This document shows, one piece after another, positions 1 through 9,007 of a DNA stretch of 64,000 nucleotides. Below the pieces are notes generated by a model that worked only from the letters and a program-made list of their open reading frames with translations, ran no database searches and had not been told where the DNA came from. Within the stretch, counting starts at the first letter, position 1. Every line of letters starts with the position of its first letter. The position numbers and the translations under genes are program-made. Source of the DNA: Flavobacterium kayseriense (GTDB taxonomy: Bacteria; Bacteroidota; Bacteroidia; Flavobacteriales; Flavobacteriaceae); NCBI RefSeq assembly GCF_014305095.1, contig NZ_JACRUI010000002.1:124001-188000 (forward strand), read 5' to 3'.

Positions 1-752
1 TCTTGGGTTAAACCAAAACTTTTAGACAAACTATACAATGTCTCCTTAGGCTGGACTTCATAAGTAGTAAATTCCGGCAAGGTTGTGTTTACTACAGCTT
101 CTGCTTTTTCTTTCCCATTTAGCACGGGAACAGTCCCTGCAACAACTCTTGGAGCAGTTCCTTTGATTATTAGTTTGTAACCAATAGGTAAATTAGCCAC
201 TACTTCCGGATTCTTTTTTTCTAACTCTTCAACCGTGATTCCGTATTGTTTAGCAATAGAGTATTTAGTTTCCTTTGCGATAACCTCATGAAATACTGAA
301 CTCTGAGATACTACACTTGAACTTGCAGTCTTTAAACCTGTCTTAGAAGGAATTACAAGTGTTTGACCAATTTTCAAACCATCTTTTTCCAAAAACGGAT
401 TAGCTTTCTTTAAGTCGTCATCACTAATGTCATATGTTTTTCCAATACCATATAATGTTTCTTTTGCTGTAACTGTATGAGATCGTGCACCCGAATTGGT
501 TTTTTGAACAACAGTAGCAATCTCTTTTTTTGAATCTGATTGTTTAGCAATTAACAATACTGTGTTTGGCTTTAAACCAGATTGTGCATCAGGATTTAGT
601 TGATAAATATCATAAGGTGTAACATGATACTTTTGAGCAATTTGGAGAACTGTCTCCCCTTTCTCTACCTTATGAGTGATGACTTTATTTTGAGAAAAAA
701 CGGTAGTACCCCCGAGTAGAAATGTTAGATATATTGCAAAAAAATACTTCAT
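1..752 (-). CDS. LysM-repeat secreted protein (3' part outside window)
   Basis: The reading frame starts at ATG 752 and stays open to the left edge, so about 250 residues are visible. A signal peptide (MKYFFAIYLTFLLGG..., ending near FSQ) is followed by three complete LysM repeats at roughly residues 24-70, 90-140 and 155-205; a fourth starts at about residue 233. The repeats carry the usual pattern, for example KGETVLQIAQKY and KETLYGIGKTY. LysM modules bind peptidoglycan, so the protein probably sits in the periplasm. In flavobacteria such N-terminal LysM arrays can precede a periplasmic binding-protein-like domain; that part is not visible here. It lies downstream of guaA on the same strand, behind a hairpin terminator, so it probably has its own promoter. 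Confidence 0.85.
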   Translation of the reverse strand, partial: MKYFFAIYLTFLLGGTTVFSQNKVITHKVEKGETVLQIAQKYHVTPYDIYQLNPDAQSGLKPNTVLLIAKQSDSKKEIATVVQKTNSGARSHTVTAKETLYGIGKTYDISDDDLKKANPFLEKDGLKIGQTLVIPSKTGLKTASSSVVSQSSVFHEVIAKETKYSIAKQYGITVEELEKKNPEVVANLPIGYKLIIKGTAPRVVAGTVPVLNGKEKAEAVVNTTLPEFTTYEVQPKETLYSLSKSFGLTQ

Positions 753-794
753 CTTTATATTTTTGTAAATGATTTGGTTCAAAGATAACAAAAA

Positions 795-828
795 CGGTAC
801 CAAATTTTGTAGCAAAAATTGGGTACCG
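795..828 (-). terminator. Probable intrinsic terminator of guaA
   Basis: Inverted repeat with CGGTACC at 795-801 and GGTACCG at 822-828, continued inward by near-complementary A/T tracts. On the minus strand it is followed by a T-rich run. It lies between the guaA stop and the start of the LysM gene. Confidence 0.6.
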
Positions 829-886
829 CTATTATTATGCGTGTATTAAAATAGATTTTTAAGACACTGTTAAGTAATTTAATTTT

Positions 887-2416
887 TTATTCCCACTCGA
901 TAGTTGCTGGTGGTTTTGAGCTAATGTCATACACGACTCTATTAACCCCTTTCACTTTATTAATAATGTCGTTAGAAACCTTCATCAAGAAATCGTAAGG
1001 TAAATGAACCCAGTCCGCAGTCATTCCGTCTGTTGACTCGACCGCTCTAAGTGCTACCACTTTTTCATAAGTACGCTCATCACCCATTACCCCTACACTA
1101 TTTACAGGAAGCAATATGGCTCCGGCTTGCCATACTTTATCATACAATCCCCAAGATTTAAGACCGTCTATAAAAACCTTATCTACATCTTGTAAAATTT
1201 GTACTTTTTCTAAAGTAATATCTCCTAAAATACGAATAGACAATCCAGGTCCTGGAAAAGGATGTCTACCCAATAATTCTGGATCAATACCAAGAGAAGC
1301 ACCAACTCGTCGTACCTCATCTTTAAAAAGCATACGCAAAGGCTCTACAATTTTTAATTTCATGTAATCAGGTAGTCCACCTACATTGTGATGCGATTTT
1401 ATTGTTGCCGATGGTCCTTTTACAGAAACCGATTCAATTACATCTGGATATATTGTTCCTTGGGCTAGCCAAGTTACATCTTCAATAAGTTGAGATTCAG
1501 CATCGAAAACTTCAATAAAAGCGTTACCAATTGCTTTTCTTTTCAACTCAGGATCAGTAACACCTGCCAAGGCATCATAAAAACGCTGAGAAGCATCTAC
1601 TCCCTTAACATTCAAACCCATTCCTTCGTATTGATCTAGCACACTCTGAAATTCGTTCTTGCGCAGTAAACCATTATTAACAAAAATACAGTAAAGATTT
1701 TTACCTATTGCTTGGTGCAATAAAACAGCCGCTACAGTAGAATCTACTCCACCAGACAGTCCTAATACCACTTTATCATTTCCTACCTTTTCTTTTAACT
1801 CAGCAACCATCTCTTCGACAAAGGCTGTTGGAGTAAAGTTCTGAGGAACTTCAGCAATCTTTACCAAGAAATTCTCAAGCATTTTAGAACCATCAGTTGA
1901 ATGAAACACTTCCGGATGGTACTGAATAGCATAAGTAGTCTCACCTTCAATTTTGTAAGCAGCAAATTCGACATCATGCGTACTTGCTAACTTCACACCA
2001 TTAGTTGGCAAAGCCTTTATACTATCGCTATGACTCATCCAAACTTGACTATTTAAGTCAACTCCGTCAAAGAAAATTTCATCCTCTTTTATATATGACA
2101 AATTAGCTCTACCATATTCTCTCGTATTTGATGCTGCTACTTCTCCACCACTAAAATGGGCTAAGTATTGAGCACCGTAACATACGGCTAACATAGGTAA
2201 CTTTCCTCTGATTTGAGATAAATCAGGGTGCGGAGCATCCTCTCCTCTTACAGAAAATGGGCTTCCACCTAAAATTACGGCTTTATAACTTGATAAATCA
2301 CTCGGGAAATGATTGTATGGGAAAATTTCGCAGAATATATTTAATTCGCGAACTCTACGCGCAATAAGCTGTGTGTATTGCGATCCGAAATCTAAAATAA
2401 GTACGTTGTGTTGCAT
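887..2416 (-). CDS. guaA: GMP synthase (glutamine-hydrolysing)
   Basis: Amidates XMP to GMP with glutamine and ATP, the last step of guanine nucleotide synthesis. The start [20 protein letters not shown] is the usual family start; an in-frame ATG two codons upstream (2422) is possible. N-terminal class I glutamine amidotransferase: nucleophile Cys in AVCYGAQ (about residue 79) and the His/Glu pair in QYHPEVF (about 167). The ATP pyrophosphatase domain has the P-loop [13 protein letters not shown] (about 220). The C-terminal dimerisation domain ends with KPPATIEWE, as is typical. The length of 509 aa is normal. It is transcribed alone on the minus strand and is divergent from the lipoprotein gene at 2597. 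Confidence 0.97.
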   Translation of the reverse strand: MQHNVLILDFGSQYTQLIARRVRELNIFCEIFPYNHFPSDLSSYKAVILGGSPFSVRGEDAPHPDLSQIRGKLPMLAVCYGAQYLAHFSGGEVAASNTREYGRANLSYIKEDEIFFDGVDLNSQVWMSHSDSIKALPTNGVKLASTHDVEFAAYKIEGETTYAIQYHPEVFHSTDGSKMLENFLVKIAEVPQNFTPTAFVEEMVAELKEKVGNDKVVLGLSGGVDSTVAAVLLHQAIGKNLYCIFVNNGLLRKNEFQSVLDQYEGMGLNVKGVDASQRFYDALAGVTDPELKRKAIGNAFIEVFDAESQLIEDVTWLAQGTIYPDVIESVSVKGPSATIKSHHNVGGLPDYMKLKIVEPLRMLFKDEVRRVGASLGIDPELLGRHPFPGPGLSIRILGDITLEKVQILQDVDKVFIDGLKSWGLYDKVWQAGAILLPVNSVGVMGDERTYEKVVALRAVESTDGMTADWVHLPYDFLMKVSNDIINKVKGVNRVVYDISSKPPATIEWE

Positions 2417-2596
2417 GCGCAAAAATACTTTTTATATTTTGAATTGAAAAATTGATTTTTGAAAATTATTATATTTATTTCTGAGTATCTCAATTAATAA
2501 AAACAGAGTACCTAAATACAGGTAGTAAAACCACTATTATCAATTTTTCGTATCTTTAAAAAAACAATTTTATAAAATCCAAAAAATTAATATTTC

Positions 2597-3124
2597 ATGA
2601 AAACAAAATTCTCTTTATCTATTGTAATACTTATACTTATTTTTAGTTCTTGTAATATAATTGATGATTTATTAACTTTTTCTGTTGACAACCAAACCAC
2701 ATTTAAAATTGCGAGTGGCTTTCCAATTGGGACTGCATTTAGTGTCGTAACTCCGGAAGTGACAACAAATTCCAACTCTACTTTTGAAAATAATAATACG
2801 AAAGCAGACTTAGTAAAAGACGTCACATTAACGTCGTTGAAACTAACTATTACTGACCCAACTGCCCAGTCGTTCCACTTTTTAAAATCTGTCACTTTAT
2901 ACATCTCAACTGATGCCAATGACGAAATTGAGTTAGCTTACTTAGATGATATCAATTCGACATCAAACACTATTGATTTAATACCTAGTAACGCTAAATT
3001 AGATAAATACATCAAAGCTTCGTCATATAAAATAAGGACTATGGCTGTCTTAAAAGAAACACTAACGCAAGATATAACTATTAAAGCGGACATGAAGTTC
3101 AAAGTAACTGCAGATCCTTTTTAA
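2597..3124 (+). CDS. Hypothetical lipoprotein
   Basis: A 175-aa protein with a lipoprotein signal: MKTKFSLSIVILILIFSSC, lipobox Cys at residue 19. The mature part is rich in Thr, Ser and Asn and predicted to be mostly beta strands, with no family I can name. A possible -7 box of the TAnnTTTN type (TATCTTTA) lies about 40 bases upstream of the start. It stands alone, divergent from guaA, and is followed by a 260-base gene-free stretch. It is probably attached to the outer or inner membrane facing the periplasm; its role is unknown. Confidence 0.75.
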   Translation: MKTKFSLSIVILILIFSSCNIIDDLLTFSVDNQTTFKIASGFPIGTAFSVVTPEVTTNSNSTFENNNTKADLVKDVTLTSLKLTITDPTAQSFHFLKSVTLYISTDANDEIELAYLDDINSTSNTIDLIPSNAKLDKYIKASSYKIRTMAVLKETLTQDITIKADMKFKVTADPF

Positions 3125-3384
3125 TCAAATAAACTAAAACAGGGACGAAGAACAATTACTTTTTTAATAATTTTTATCAATTTTAAGATTCCTTCTATTT
3201 ACAAAAAATCATAATAAGACCACTAAATTGGCTTTGATAAAAAACGCAATTTTTCTCAGATCCATATGTTTTTTAGTATTTTTACATTTACAATACCACA
3301 AAAACGCATTATCAAACTAAACGATTACTAAATAGTCGAGATTGTTGTTTGTGCCAATTAACAAAAACAAATAAACTATTATCT

Positions 3385-3984
3385 ATGAAACTGGAAGAAA
3401 TGAAACCAATTAGGATTTATCCTAATGAGGAATTTAAAGAAATTATAGTTGAAGATAAATTAAGACTTCGTTATGCCGTTTCTAATAAAGGACGACTAAT
3501 TAGTTTCGTAAATGATATTAAATTTGGTCGTATACTAAAAGGTGCTCGAGCCGACGGTTACAAAATGTTTCGTTATCCAATAAATAGTGATGGCAAAATA
3601 AAAACAAAACATAAATTTATCTCTAAACTTGTTGCAGAACTTTTTATCCCTAAAACTAGTGAAGACCAAACCTACGTCCTGCATTTAGATAGAGTACGCG
3701 ATAATGATGATTATAGAAATTTAAAATGGGCTACAAGAGAAGAGATGATGGAACATAGTAGAAACAGTCCATTTGTAAAGCAAGCAAGACTGAACCTAAT
3801 AGAGCATAATCTAAAAGCTGATGGAGCTAAATTAACGGTTACAAAGGTCATGCTAATCAAAAAACTTCTAGCTAAACCAAATCAAACAACAAGATTAAAG
3901 ATGATTGCCAAACAATTTGGTGTTAGTGAAATGCAAATTAGCCGGATAAAAACGGGTGAAAACTGGAGCCAGGTCAAAATCTAA
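3385..3984 (+). CDS. NUMOD4/HNH-like DNA-binding protein
   Basis: A 199-aa protein from ATG 3385 (an upstream TTG at 3349 is possible but less likely). The N-terminal part resembles NUMOD4 (YAVSNKGRLISF). It is followed by an HNH-3-like segment whose core reads LHLDRVRDNDDYRNLKWAT (about residues 109-127), where homing endonucleases typically have H-x-D-x-N-x-x-N-N. The His and the DNDDYRNLKW part are recognisable, but the metal-binding pattern is not fully canonical. The C-terminus (about 145-199) is a helix-turn-helix of the kind IAKQFGVSEMQISRIKTG. The combination suggests sequence-specific DNA binding. It is a free-standing gene, not inside an intron, so a domesticated homing-type nuclease or a regulator is the likely role (inference). 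It converges on the minus-strand gene ending at 3992. Confidence 0.7.
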   Translation: MKLEEMKPIRIYPNEEFKEIIVEDKLRLRYAVSNKGRLISFVNDIKFGRILKGARADGYKMFRYPINSDGKIKTKHKFISKLVAELFIPKTSEDQTYVLHLDRVRDNDDYRNLKWATREEMMEHSRNSPFVKQARLNLIEHNLKADGAKLTVTKVMLIKKLLAKPNQTTRLKMIAKQFGVSEMQISRIKTGENWSQVKI

Positions 3985-3991
3985 CAAATAA

Positions 3992-4714
3992 TTATTCTTT
4001 AATAAAAGTGAATTTAGATTTCACGCCTTTATCGAAGTTATTCCATAAATCAGATAATAATAAATTGCCTTCGGCGTCATAGATGTAAAAAGCACCAGTA
4101 TTCCCGCCTAAGGTTCCTCGATTCAAAGCTTCTAATTCCAACTTATTTATTCCTTTTTTCAGATCAACCTTTATATCCTTGAAAGTGCTTTCTAGATACA
4201 AACTCGGCGCAAGAACTGTACTTATATAGTTGTGTACTATACTTGCCTTTATTAAATCACCATCTATAGCTCCGTAATCCCTTACTCTAATTACTAAACC
4301 ATTTGACTGCGTTGTAATAACCCCAAAGTCTAAATCCTTTAAATTTAAATAAGAAGTATCTTCCTTCAAACCTTCTTTTACTAAAGATTTATCAATGTTT
4401 TTATTCATTTTATCTCTAACAACATCTCCAGGATTGATGAAATCACTCGTTCTTGTCATCGATATAGGGTCAGGATCACCAATTTTAAAATCAGTACTAG
4501 GCAATTTTAGTTCTGGTTTTTTGAAAAGATTGGGTGCGATTATATCAGGCTTTTCTGCGGGAATGGGAGCTACAGTTTTCGTTTTAATACCGGTATCTAC
4601 TGGCGGAATTGATTTAAACTTTTTACCAAACTCCATTTGTGCATTTCCTTTTGCAGCTATGCACATCAAAATAACCAATAGTATGTTTCTCATATTATAA
4701 TTCTTTGTTGACAA
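3992..4714 (-). CDS. Hypothetical secreted protein, paralogue of the 4887 gene
   Basis: A 240-aa protein with a signal peptide (MRNILLVILMCIAAKGNAQ is the hydrophobic part), a Pro/Lys-rich linker (about 30-85) and a C-terminal beta-rich domain of about 100 residues containing the pattern RVRDYGAIDGDLIKASI, then KKGINKLELEALNRG. The same domain and linker occur in the protein encoded at 4887-5483, so the two are tandem duplicates. Both start with MSTK, which supports ATG 4714, but an internal ATG at 4693 would give a cleaner signal peptide and a longer leader. Function unknown; the fold looks like a secreted adhesion or cell-surface module (inference). Confidence 0.75.
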   Translation of the reverse strand: MSTKNYNMRNILLVILMCIAAKGNAQMEFGKKFKSIPPVDTGIKTKTVAPIPAEKPDIIAPNLFKKPELKLPSTDFKIGDPDPISMTRTSDFINPGDVVRDKMNKNIDKSLVKEGLKEDTSYLNLKDLDFGVITTQSNGLVIRVRDYGAIDGDLIKASIVHNYISTVLAPSLYLESTFKDIKVDLKKGINKLELEALNRGTLGGNTGAFYIYDAEGNLLLSDLWNNFDKGVKSKFTFIKE

Positions 4715-4725
4715 TCTACATGCAA

Positions 4726-4758
4726 CAAATATACCAAGCTTTGTATTTAGAAACCAAA
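4726..4758 (-). promoter_or_regulatory. Bacteroidota-type promoter of the 3992-4714 gene
   Basis: Read on the minus strand: TTTG at 4758-4755, then 21 bases, then TATATTTG at 4733-4726, matching the TTTG/TAnnTTTG promoter of this phylum. The predicted RNA start is near 4719. This gives a very short leader for ATG 4714 or about 26 bases for ATG 4693. Confidence 0.55.
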
Positions 4759-4760
4759 AA

Positions 4761-4830
4761 CCTCAGAAAACATTAAAAAAACTTTAACCTTCAAACTTAT
4801 CTGAAGGTCATTTTTTAATATTTTCTGAGG
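4761..4830 (-). terminator. Large composite hairpin between the two paralogous genes
   Basis: Three nested perfect helices: 4761-4770 with 4821-4830 (CCTCAGAAAA), 4772-4780 with 4811-4819 (ATTAAAAAA), and 4787-4793 with 4802-4808 (ACCTTCA). On the minus strand the inner helix is followed by a run of T, the normal form of an intrinsic terminator. A further 10-bp hairpin, TCCTCTATTT with AAATAGAGGA (4841-4868), lies just upstream of it, directly after the stop codon at 4887. Confidence 0.6.
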
Positions 4831-4886
4831 AATCCATTGCTCCTCTATTTCTGCGAATAAATAGAGGAATAAATAAAAATTCTAAA

Positions 4887-5483
4887 TTATTTACTTTCAG
4901 GCTTTTCTATAATTATCGTTGCGATAAAGCCTGTTCCTATATTCCATTTATTATTTGCAATTAAGGCTCCTTGATCATCATATACTTGAAATTCAGCTGT
5001 ATTTGGCGCTGCAAATCCCTCATTTAGAGCTTCAAAAACAATGCGATTCACCCCTTTTTCAAGTTTTAATTCAAACTCTCTAAAGCTCCCATCTAATACT
5101 ACTTCATAATCGAGTACTTTATCATTGAAAGATATTCTAATTTTATCGCCATCAAGGTAAGCACCATCTTTGAACTTTACTTTTGCCGTAGTTGATCCTG
5201 ATTTATAAATACCTAAATCCTGATCTCTGTTATATACTTCAGAAGCTACTATGGGCTCACTTTTAGGTACCTTAAAGTTGTTTTCTGGAATAGGATCTGC
5301 TACATAACGCTTTACTATTGGTGGATCAGCCATAGGTTTACTTACAACTTTTGGCTTAACTGGTTTTTCTTTAGCAGGAATCGCTTTAGACTTTGAACTA
5401 AATTCTTCTTGAGAATAACCATTTGCAATAGTTCCTATAAACAATCCGCAAAGTAATATTCGATTTAAAGATTTTGTCGACAT
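4887..5483 (-). CDS. Hypothetical secreted protein, paralogue of the 3992 gene
   Basis: A 198-aa protein from the MSTK start at 5483 (another ATG at 5492 is in frame). It has a signal peptide ending near NGYSQ, a linker rich in Lys, Pro and Val, and a C-terminal domain with GAYLDGDKIRISFN and LEKGVNRIVFEALNEG, aligned with its neighbour at 3992-4714. The copy is shorter because the middle region is reduced. No transmembrane anchor or lipobox is visible, so it is likely periplasmic or exported. The composite hairpin downstream suggests the two copies are transcribed separately. Function unknown. Confidence 0.75.
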   Translation of the reverse strand: MSTKSLNRILLCGLFIGTIANGYSQEEFSSKSKAIPAKEKPVKPKVVSKPMADPPIVKRYVADPIPENNFKVPKSEPIVASEVYNRDQDLGIYKSGSTTAKVKFKDGAYLDGDKIRISFNDKVLDYEVVLDGSFREFELKLEKGVNRIVFEALNEGFAAPNTAEFQVYDDQGALIANNKWNIGTGFIATIIIEKPESK

Positions 5484-5716
5484 ATAATTCATTATACTTT
5501 TTTTTAGTTAGTAAAAGAGTGTGGTAGTTAAAATTAACTAATACTACTTCTATAATTAACTGCGAAAGTTATAAAAAAGTATACTGCAGAGCAAAAATAA
5601 TAGTTGTTTAAACATCCTTTTAACAAATAAGTACTCTTTTTTCTCTCACAAATTTTATAAATTGCAGAAAAATGTATGTACATCACTAATTTTCAACTAG
5701 AGCACAAAACCAACTT

Positions 5717-6100
5717 ATGAAAAGAGAGAATGTTTTAACTGGATCACCATGGGAAGAAAAAATGGGATATTGTAGAGCGGTTCGAATTGGTAATACAATT
5801 GAAATTTCTGGCACCGTAGCCATTATAGATGGAGTGTTAGTAAAAGCTACTGATGCTTATGCTCAAACCTATAATATAATTGAACGCGTCGAGAAAGTCT
5901 TACAAGATTTAAACGCTTCTTTACAAGATGTTATTAGAACACGTATTTTTACAACAGACATTACCACTTTTGAATCTGTTGCAAAAGCGCATTCAAAGTT
6001 TTTTAAAGATATAAAACCTGCAACCGGATTTTATGAAATCAGTAAACTTGTAGCACCAGAATATTTAGTTGAGATCGAATTTACAGCAGTAATTGCCTAA
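5717..6100 (+). CDS. RidA family protein
   Basis: A 127-aa protein of the RidA/YjgF/UK114 family. Members of the RidA subgroup hydrolyse reactive enamine and imine intermediates made by PLP enzymes. Visible features: RAVRIGNTIEISGTVAI near the N-terminus, the central helix region with IIERVEKVLQDLNASLQDVIRTRIF, including the Arg that binds substrate carboxylate in active members (RTRIF), and a C-terminal strand ending YLVEIEFTAVIA. The Glu normally near the C-terminus is present (VEIEF). Divergent from the secreted gene at 5483, and followed at once by the CLC gene; a TTG in the CLC frame overlaps its stop codon. Confidence 0.88.
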   Translation: MKRENVLTGSPWEEKMGYCRAVRIGNTIEISGTVAIIDGVLVKATDAYAQTYNIIERVEKVLQDLNASLQDVIRTRIFTTDITTFESVAKAHSKFFKDIKPATGFYEISKLVAPEYLVEIEFTAVIA

Positions 6101-6158
6101 TAAGTTTACAGATTATAATACTTTTACAAATAATAAGCTTGTATCTGTACCAGAAAAA

Positions 6159-7415
6159 ATGAATTTAAAAAACTTAAAAGAAGCAGTATTCACTTTATTC
6201 AAATGGATTTTCATTTGTATTCTAATAGGTATTCTTTCTGGATCTGCATCTGCTCTATTACTTAGCTCATTAGAGTGGGCAGCACAAATGCGAGAACTTA
6301 ACCCATGGTTACTGTGGTTGTTACCAATTGGAGGACTAATTATAGGACTTGTATATCATTATTACGGACAAGAAGTAGTAAAAGGAAATAATTTGTTATT
6401 GATTGAGTACGCAAAGCCAGAAAAAATAATTCCATTAAGAATGGCTCCCTTTATCCTAGTGGGAACATTTATAACGCATCTTTTTGGCGGTTCTGCTGGC
6501 CGTGAGGGAACGGCAGTACAAATGGGAGGTGCCATCGCTGATCAATTCACGAGACTGTTTCAACTTGACTCCTCCGATAGAAAAACGATCATCATTTTAG
6601 GAATAAGTGCCGGATTTGCATCTGTTTTTGGTACTCCCCTAGCAGGAGCCCTATTCGCTTTAGAGGTTCTGTATTTTAGTAAATTAAGCCTTAAAAGCAT
6701 CTTTTTATCCTTTTTTGTAGCCTTTACAGCCTATTTCACAGTAGAAATATGGAGCGTAAAACACACACATTATTTCATTCCAATTGTACCTAACTTTGAT
6801 AGCATTGTTTTACTATGGACTATAATTATTAGCATCATTTTTGGTTTAACGGCCATGTTATTCTCCAGAAGCACACATTACTGGGGAATACTTTTTAAAA
6901 AATCAATTGCATATCCCCCTTTTAGACCATTAGCAGGCGGAATCATTCTAGCTATTGCAATGTACCTTATTGGCACAACAAAATTTATGGGACTAGGAGT
7001 GCCCGTGATTGTAGATGCTTTTACAAACCCGAGTAACAACTCTGATTTTCTTCTTAAAATACTCTTTACAGGATTTACTTTAGGTGCAGGATTTAAAGGA
7101 GGTGAAGTCACGCCTCTTTTTTTTGTAGGCGCAACCTTAGGCAGTGCTCTCTCCCTTTTTGTACCTCTACCAATCGGATTACTTGCAGGAATGGGATTTG
7201 TCGCTGTATTTTCAGGAGCTACGCATACACCATTCGCATGTACAGTAATGGGATTAGAATTGTTTGGATTCGAGAGTGGTCTTTATATTGCACTAGCTTG
7301 TTTTATCGCTTATTTTGCCTCCGGGACTAAAGGTATATATCAATCACAAATTGTTAGAGGCCCAAAACATCGATTGTACAAAAAACTTAAATTTATAAAA
7401 TTAGATAACTTATAA
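6159..7415 (+). CDS. CLC-family antiporter, fluoride-type motifs
   Basis: A 418-aa membrane protein from ATG 6159, with about ten or more hydrophobic segments. An upstream TTG (6093) would add 22 polar residues and overlap ridA. The gating-glutamate motif is GREGT (residues 114-118) instead of GREGP. The chloride-binding GSGIP motif is replaced by a segment with GNN (76-78), and the second proton glutamate is a Val (LEVLYF, about 170). The segment FKGGEVTP (312-319) carries the Glu and Thr known from the fluoride/proton antiporter subfamily. Together these point to CLC-F fluoride export rather than chloride transport (inference from family knowledge). No fluoride riboswitch was seen upstream. 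Probably co-transcribed with ridA. Confidence 0.85.
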   Translation: MNLKNLKEAVFTLFKWIFICILIGILSGSASALLLSSLEWAAQMRELNPWLLWLLPIGGLIIGLVYHYYGQEVVKGNNLLLIEYAKPEKIIPLRMAPFILVGTFITHLFGGSAGREGTAVQMGGAIADQFTRLFQLDSSDRKTIIILGISAGFASVFGTPLAGALFALEVLYFSKLSLKSIFLSFFVAFTAYFTVEIWSVKHTHYFIPIVPNFDSIVLLWTIIISIIFGLTAMLFSRSTHYWGILFKKSIAYPPFRPLAGGIILAIAMYLIGTTKFMGLGVPVIVDAFTNPSNNSDFLLKILFTGFTLGAGFKGGEVTPLFFVGATLGSALSLFVPLPIGLLAGMGFVAVFSGATHTPFACTVMGLELFGFESGLYIALACFIAYFASGTKGIYQSQIVRGPKHRLYKKLKFIKLDNL

Positions 7416-7478
7416 AATTGCATTTCCAATTAAAAAGAATATTATTGTAATATAAATCATACCTTATATTTTATATCG

Positions 7479-8954
7479 ATGGCACTTGGACTACCCGCAT
7501 CTTTTTTTCAATATATTCCTTTTAATAATTTATCGAAATTAGAATTTCAACACACCGCAATTAGATGTTGCCAAGAATTAAATTGGACAATAATTACTCT
7601 AGATGATAATGAAATTATTGCAGAAACGAATCCAGCAAATGGTACTTGGAACGAGAAAATAAAAATCAACTTTCAAGGGAGTGATCCATTGATAATTAGT
7701 ACTAGTAACGGAAAACAAATTTATGATCGCGGTCGGAACAAATTAAACACCGAAATTTTTTTCGAACAATTTAACATATTTAGAAAAGAAGTACCTACAA
7801 CAATTGCAACGGATTGTATAATTGATAGTCTAAACGCTTCGAATATAGATGCGTTTCAGAAAAACGAAGCATCAGAGAAAGTTATAACGTCATTTTACTC
7901 TCCTTTGTCGATACTAATACCTGTTAAAAACTACTTTATTACACCTATACTTCTTTCAATAAATGGTTTTCTATTTTTTATAATGTTTTTTTCAGGAGTA
8001 CGCTTTTTCTCTCCTAAAACACAAGATATTATAAGCTGGGGAGGTAACTATGGACCACTTACTATTGATAATGAATGGTGGCGATTATTGAGCAGTTGCT
8101 TCATTCACATTGGATTTATACATTTAGTTGCCAACTGCTTTGCACTAGCCTACGTTGGGTTGTTTTTAGAGTCCCATTTAAAAAGAATCACCTACTTATC
8201 TCTCTATCTTTTCTGCGGTACAATTGCAAGTTTAACTAGCTTATATTGGAACGACGACTTAGTAAGTGCTGGGGCTTCGGGAGCTATTTTTGGCATGTAC
8301 GGACTTTTGATTGTATTTCTAACCACCAAAACAATTAGTAAAAAATTAAATTCTAACACTATTTTCTTCATTGTTTTCTTTGTTATAATCAACCTTTTAG
8401 GCAGTTTTAAAGAAGGAATAGATGGAGCTGCACACGTGGGCGGTTTTTTAGCAGGAATTATTTTCGGAAGCATATATGTAGTGCTAAAAAACCATAGATC
8501 AAGAGCTTTACTACTTATTACAACCATCACTATTACTGCAGTGGTAACAATTGGTTTTTATTGTACACAAAAGAAAATCTACATTTATGACATTCTCGAA
8601 TACCGAAGCAGAATGCAAGAATTTGTAGATATGGAAAAAATGGCACTTGAGGCTTACAGAAGCTATTCTGGTGACAACAAAGAGGACGTTTTATATATGA
8701 TTAAAGAAAGAGGAATATATTACTGGGACGAAAATAGTAACCTTATAAAAGAATTAGATCAATTATACCTTCCCAAAAAAATACATGATCAAAATAAGCA
8801 ACTTATACTCTATTGCTTATTAAGAAAGCAAGTATATCAATTAGGCTATAAAAAAATAAAGGAAAATACTTCTATGTATGACGGTCCAATAGGAGCTTTA
8901 AATTATAAAATTGAACGATTACTCAAAGAAATAGAAAAACATCAAAAAGAATAA
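7479..8954 (+). CDS. Rhomboid family intramembrane serine protease
   Basis: A 491-aa protein. The N-terminal 150 residues are soluble. A six- to seven-helix rhomboid core (about 155-355) carries the WWRLLSS entry, HIGFIHLVANCFAL (about 209-222, the HxxxN oxyanion region), the serine motif GASGAIFG (about 263) and the catalytic His in AHVGG (about 315). All catalytic residues are present, so it should be active, cleaving membrane proteins within the bilayer. A polar C-terminal extension of about 130 residues (about 365-491), rich in Lys, Glu and Tyr, is not part of the protease fold. It stands 63 bases downstream of the CLC gene. The substrate is unknown. Confidence 0.92.
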   Translation: MALGLPASFFQYIPFNNLSKLEFQHTAIRCCQELNWTIITLDDNEIIAETNPANGTWNEKIKINFQGSDPLIISTSNGKQIYDRGRNKLNTEIFFEQFNIFRKEVPTTIATDCIIDSLNASNIDAFQKNEASEKVITSFYSPLSILIPVKNYFITPILLSINGFLFFIMFFSGVRFFSPKTQDIISWGGNYGPLTIDNEWWRLLSSCFIHIGFIHLVANCFALAYVGLFLESHLKRITYLSLYLFCGTIASLTSLYWNDDLVSAGASGAIFGMYGLLIVFLTTKTISKKLNSNTIFFIVFFVIINLLGSFKEGIDGAAHVGGFLAGIIFGSIYVVLKNHRSRALLLITTITITAVVTIGFYCTQKKIYIYDILEYRSRMQEFVDMEKMALEAYRSYSGDNKEDVLYMIKERGIYYWDENSNLIKELDQLYLPKKIHDQNKQLILYCLLRKQVYQLGYKKIKENTSMYDGPIGALNYKIERLLKEIEKHQKE

Positions 8955-9007
8955 AATCCTGTTAATCACGAACAATTTTACAGTAAAAAAATGTATTTTC
9001 GCAACCT

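Noticed and set aside
5493..5716. Fluoride riboswitch before ridA-CLC
   Set aside because: No conserved crcB-type motif could be recognised in the 224-base gap.
6093..6158. TTG start of the CLC protein overlapping ridA
   Set aside because: It would add 22 polar residues not expected for the family; ATG 6159 gives the usual start. Overlap-coupled translation cannot be fully excluded.
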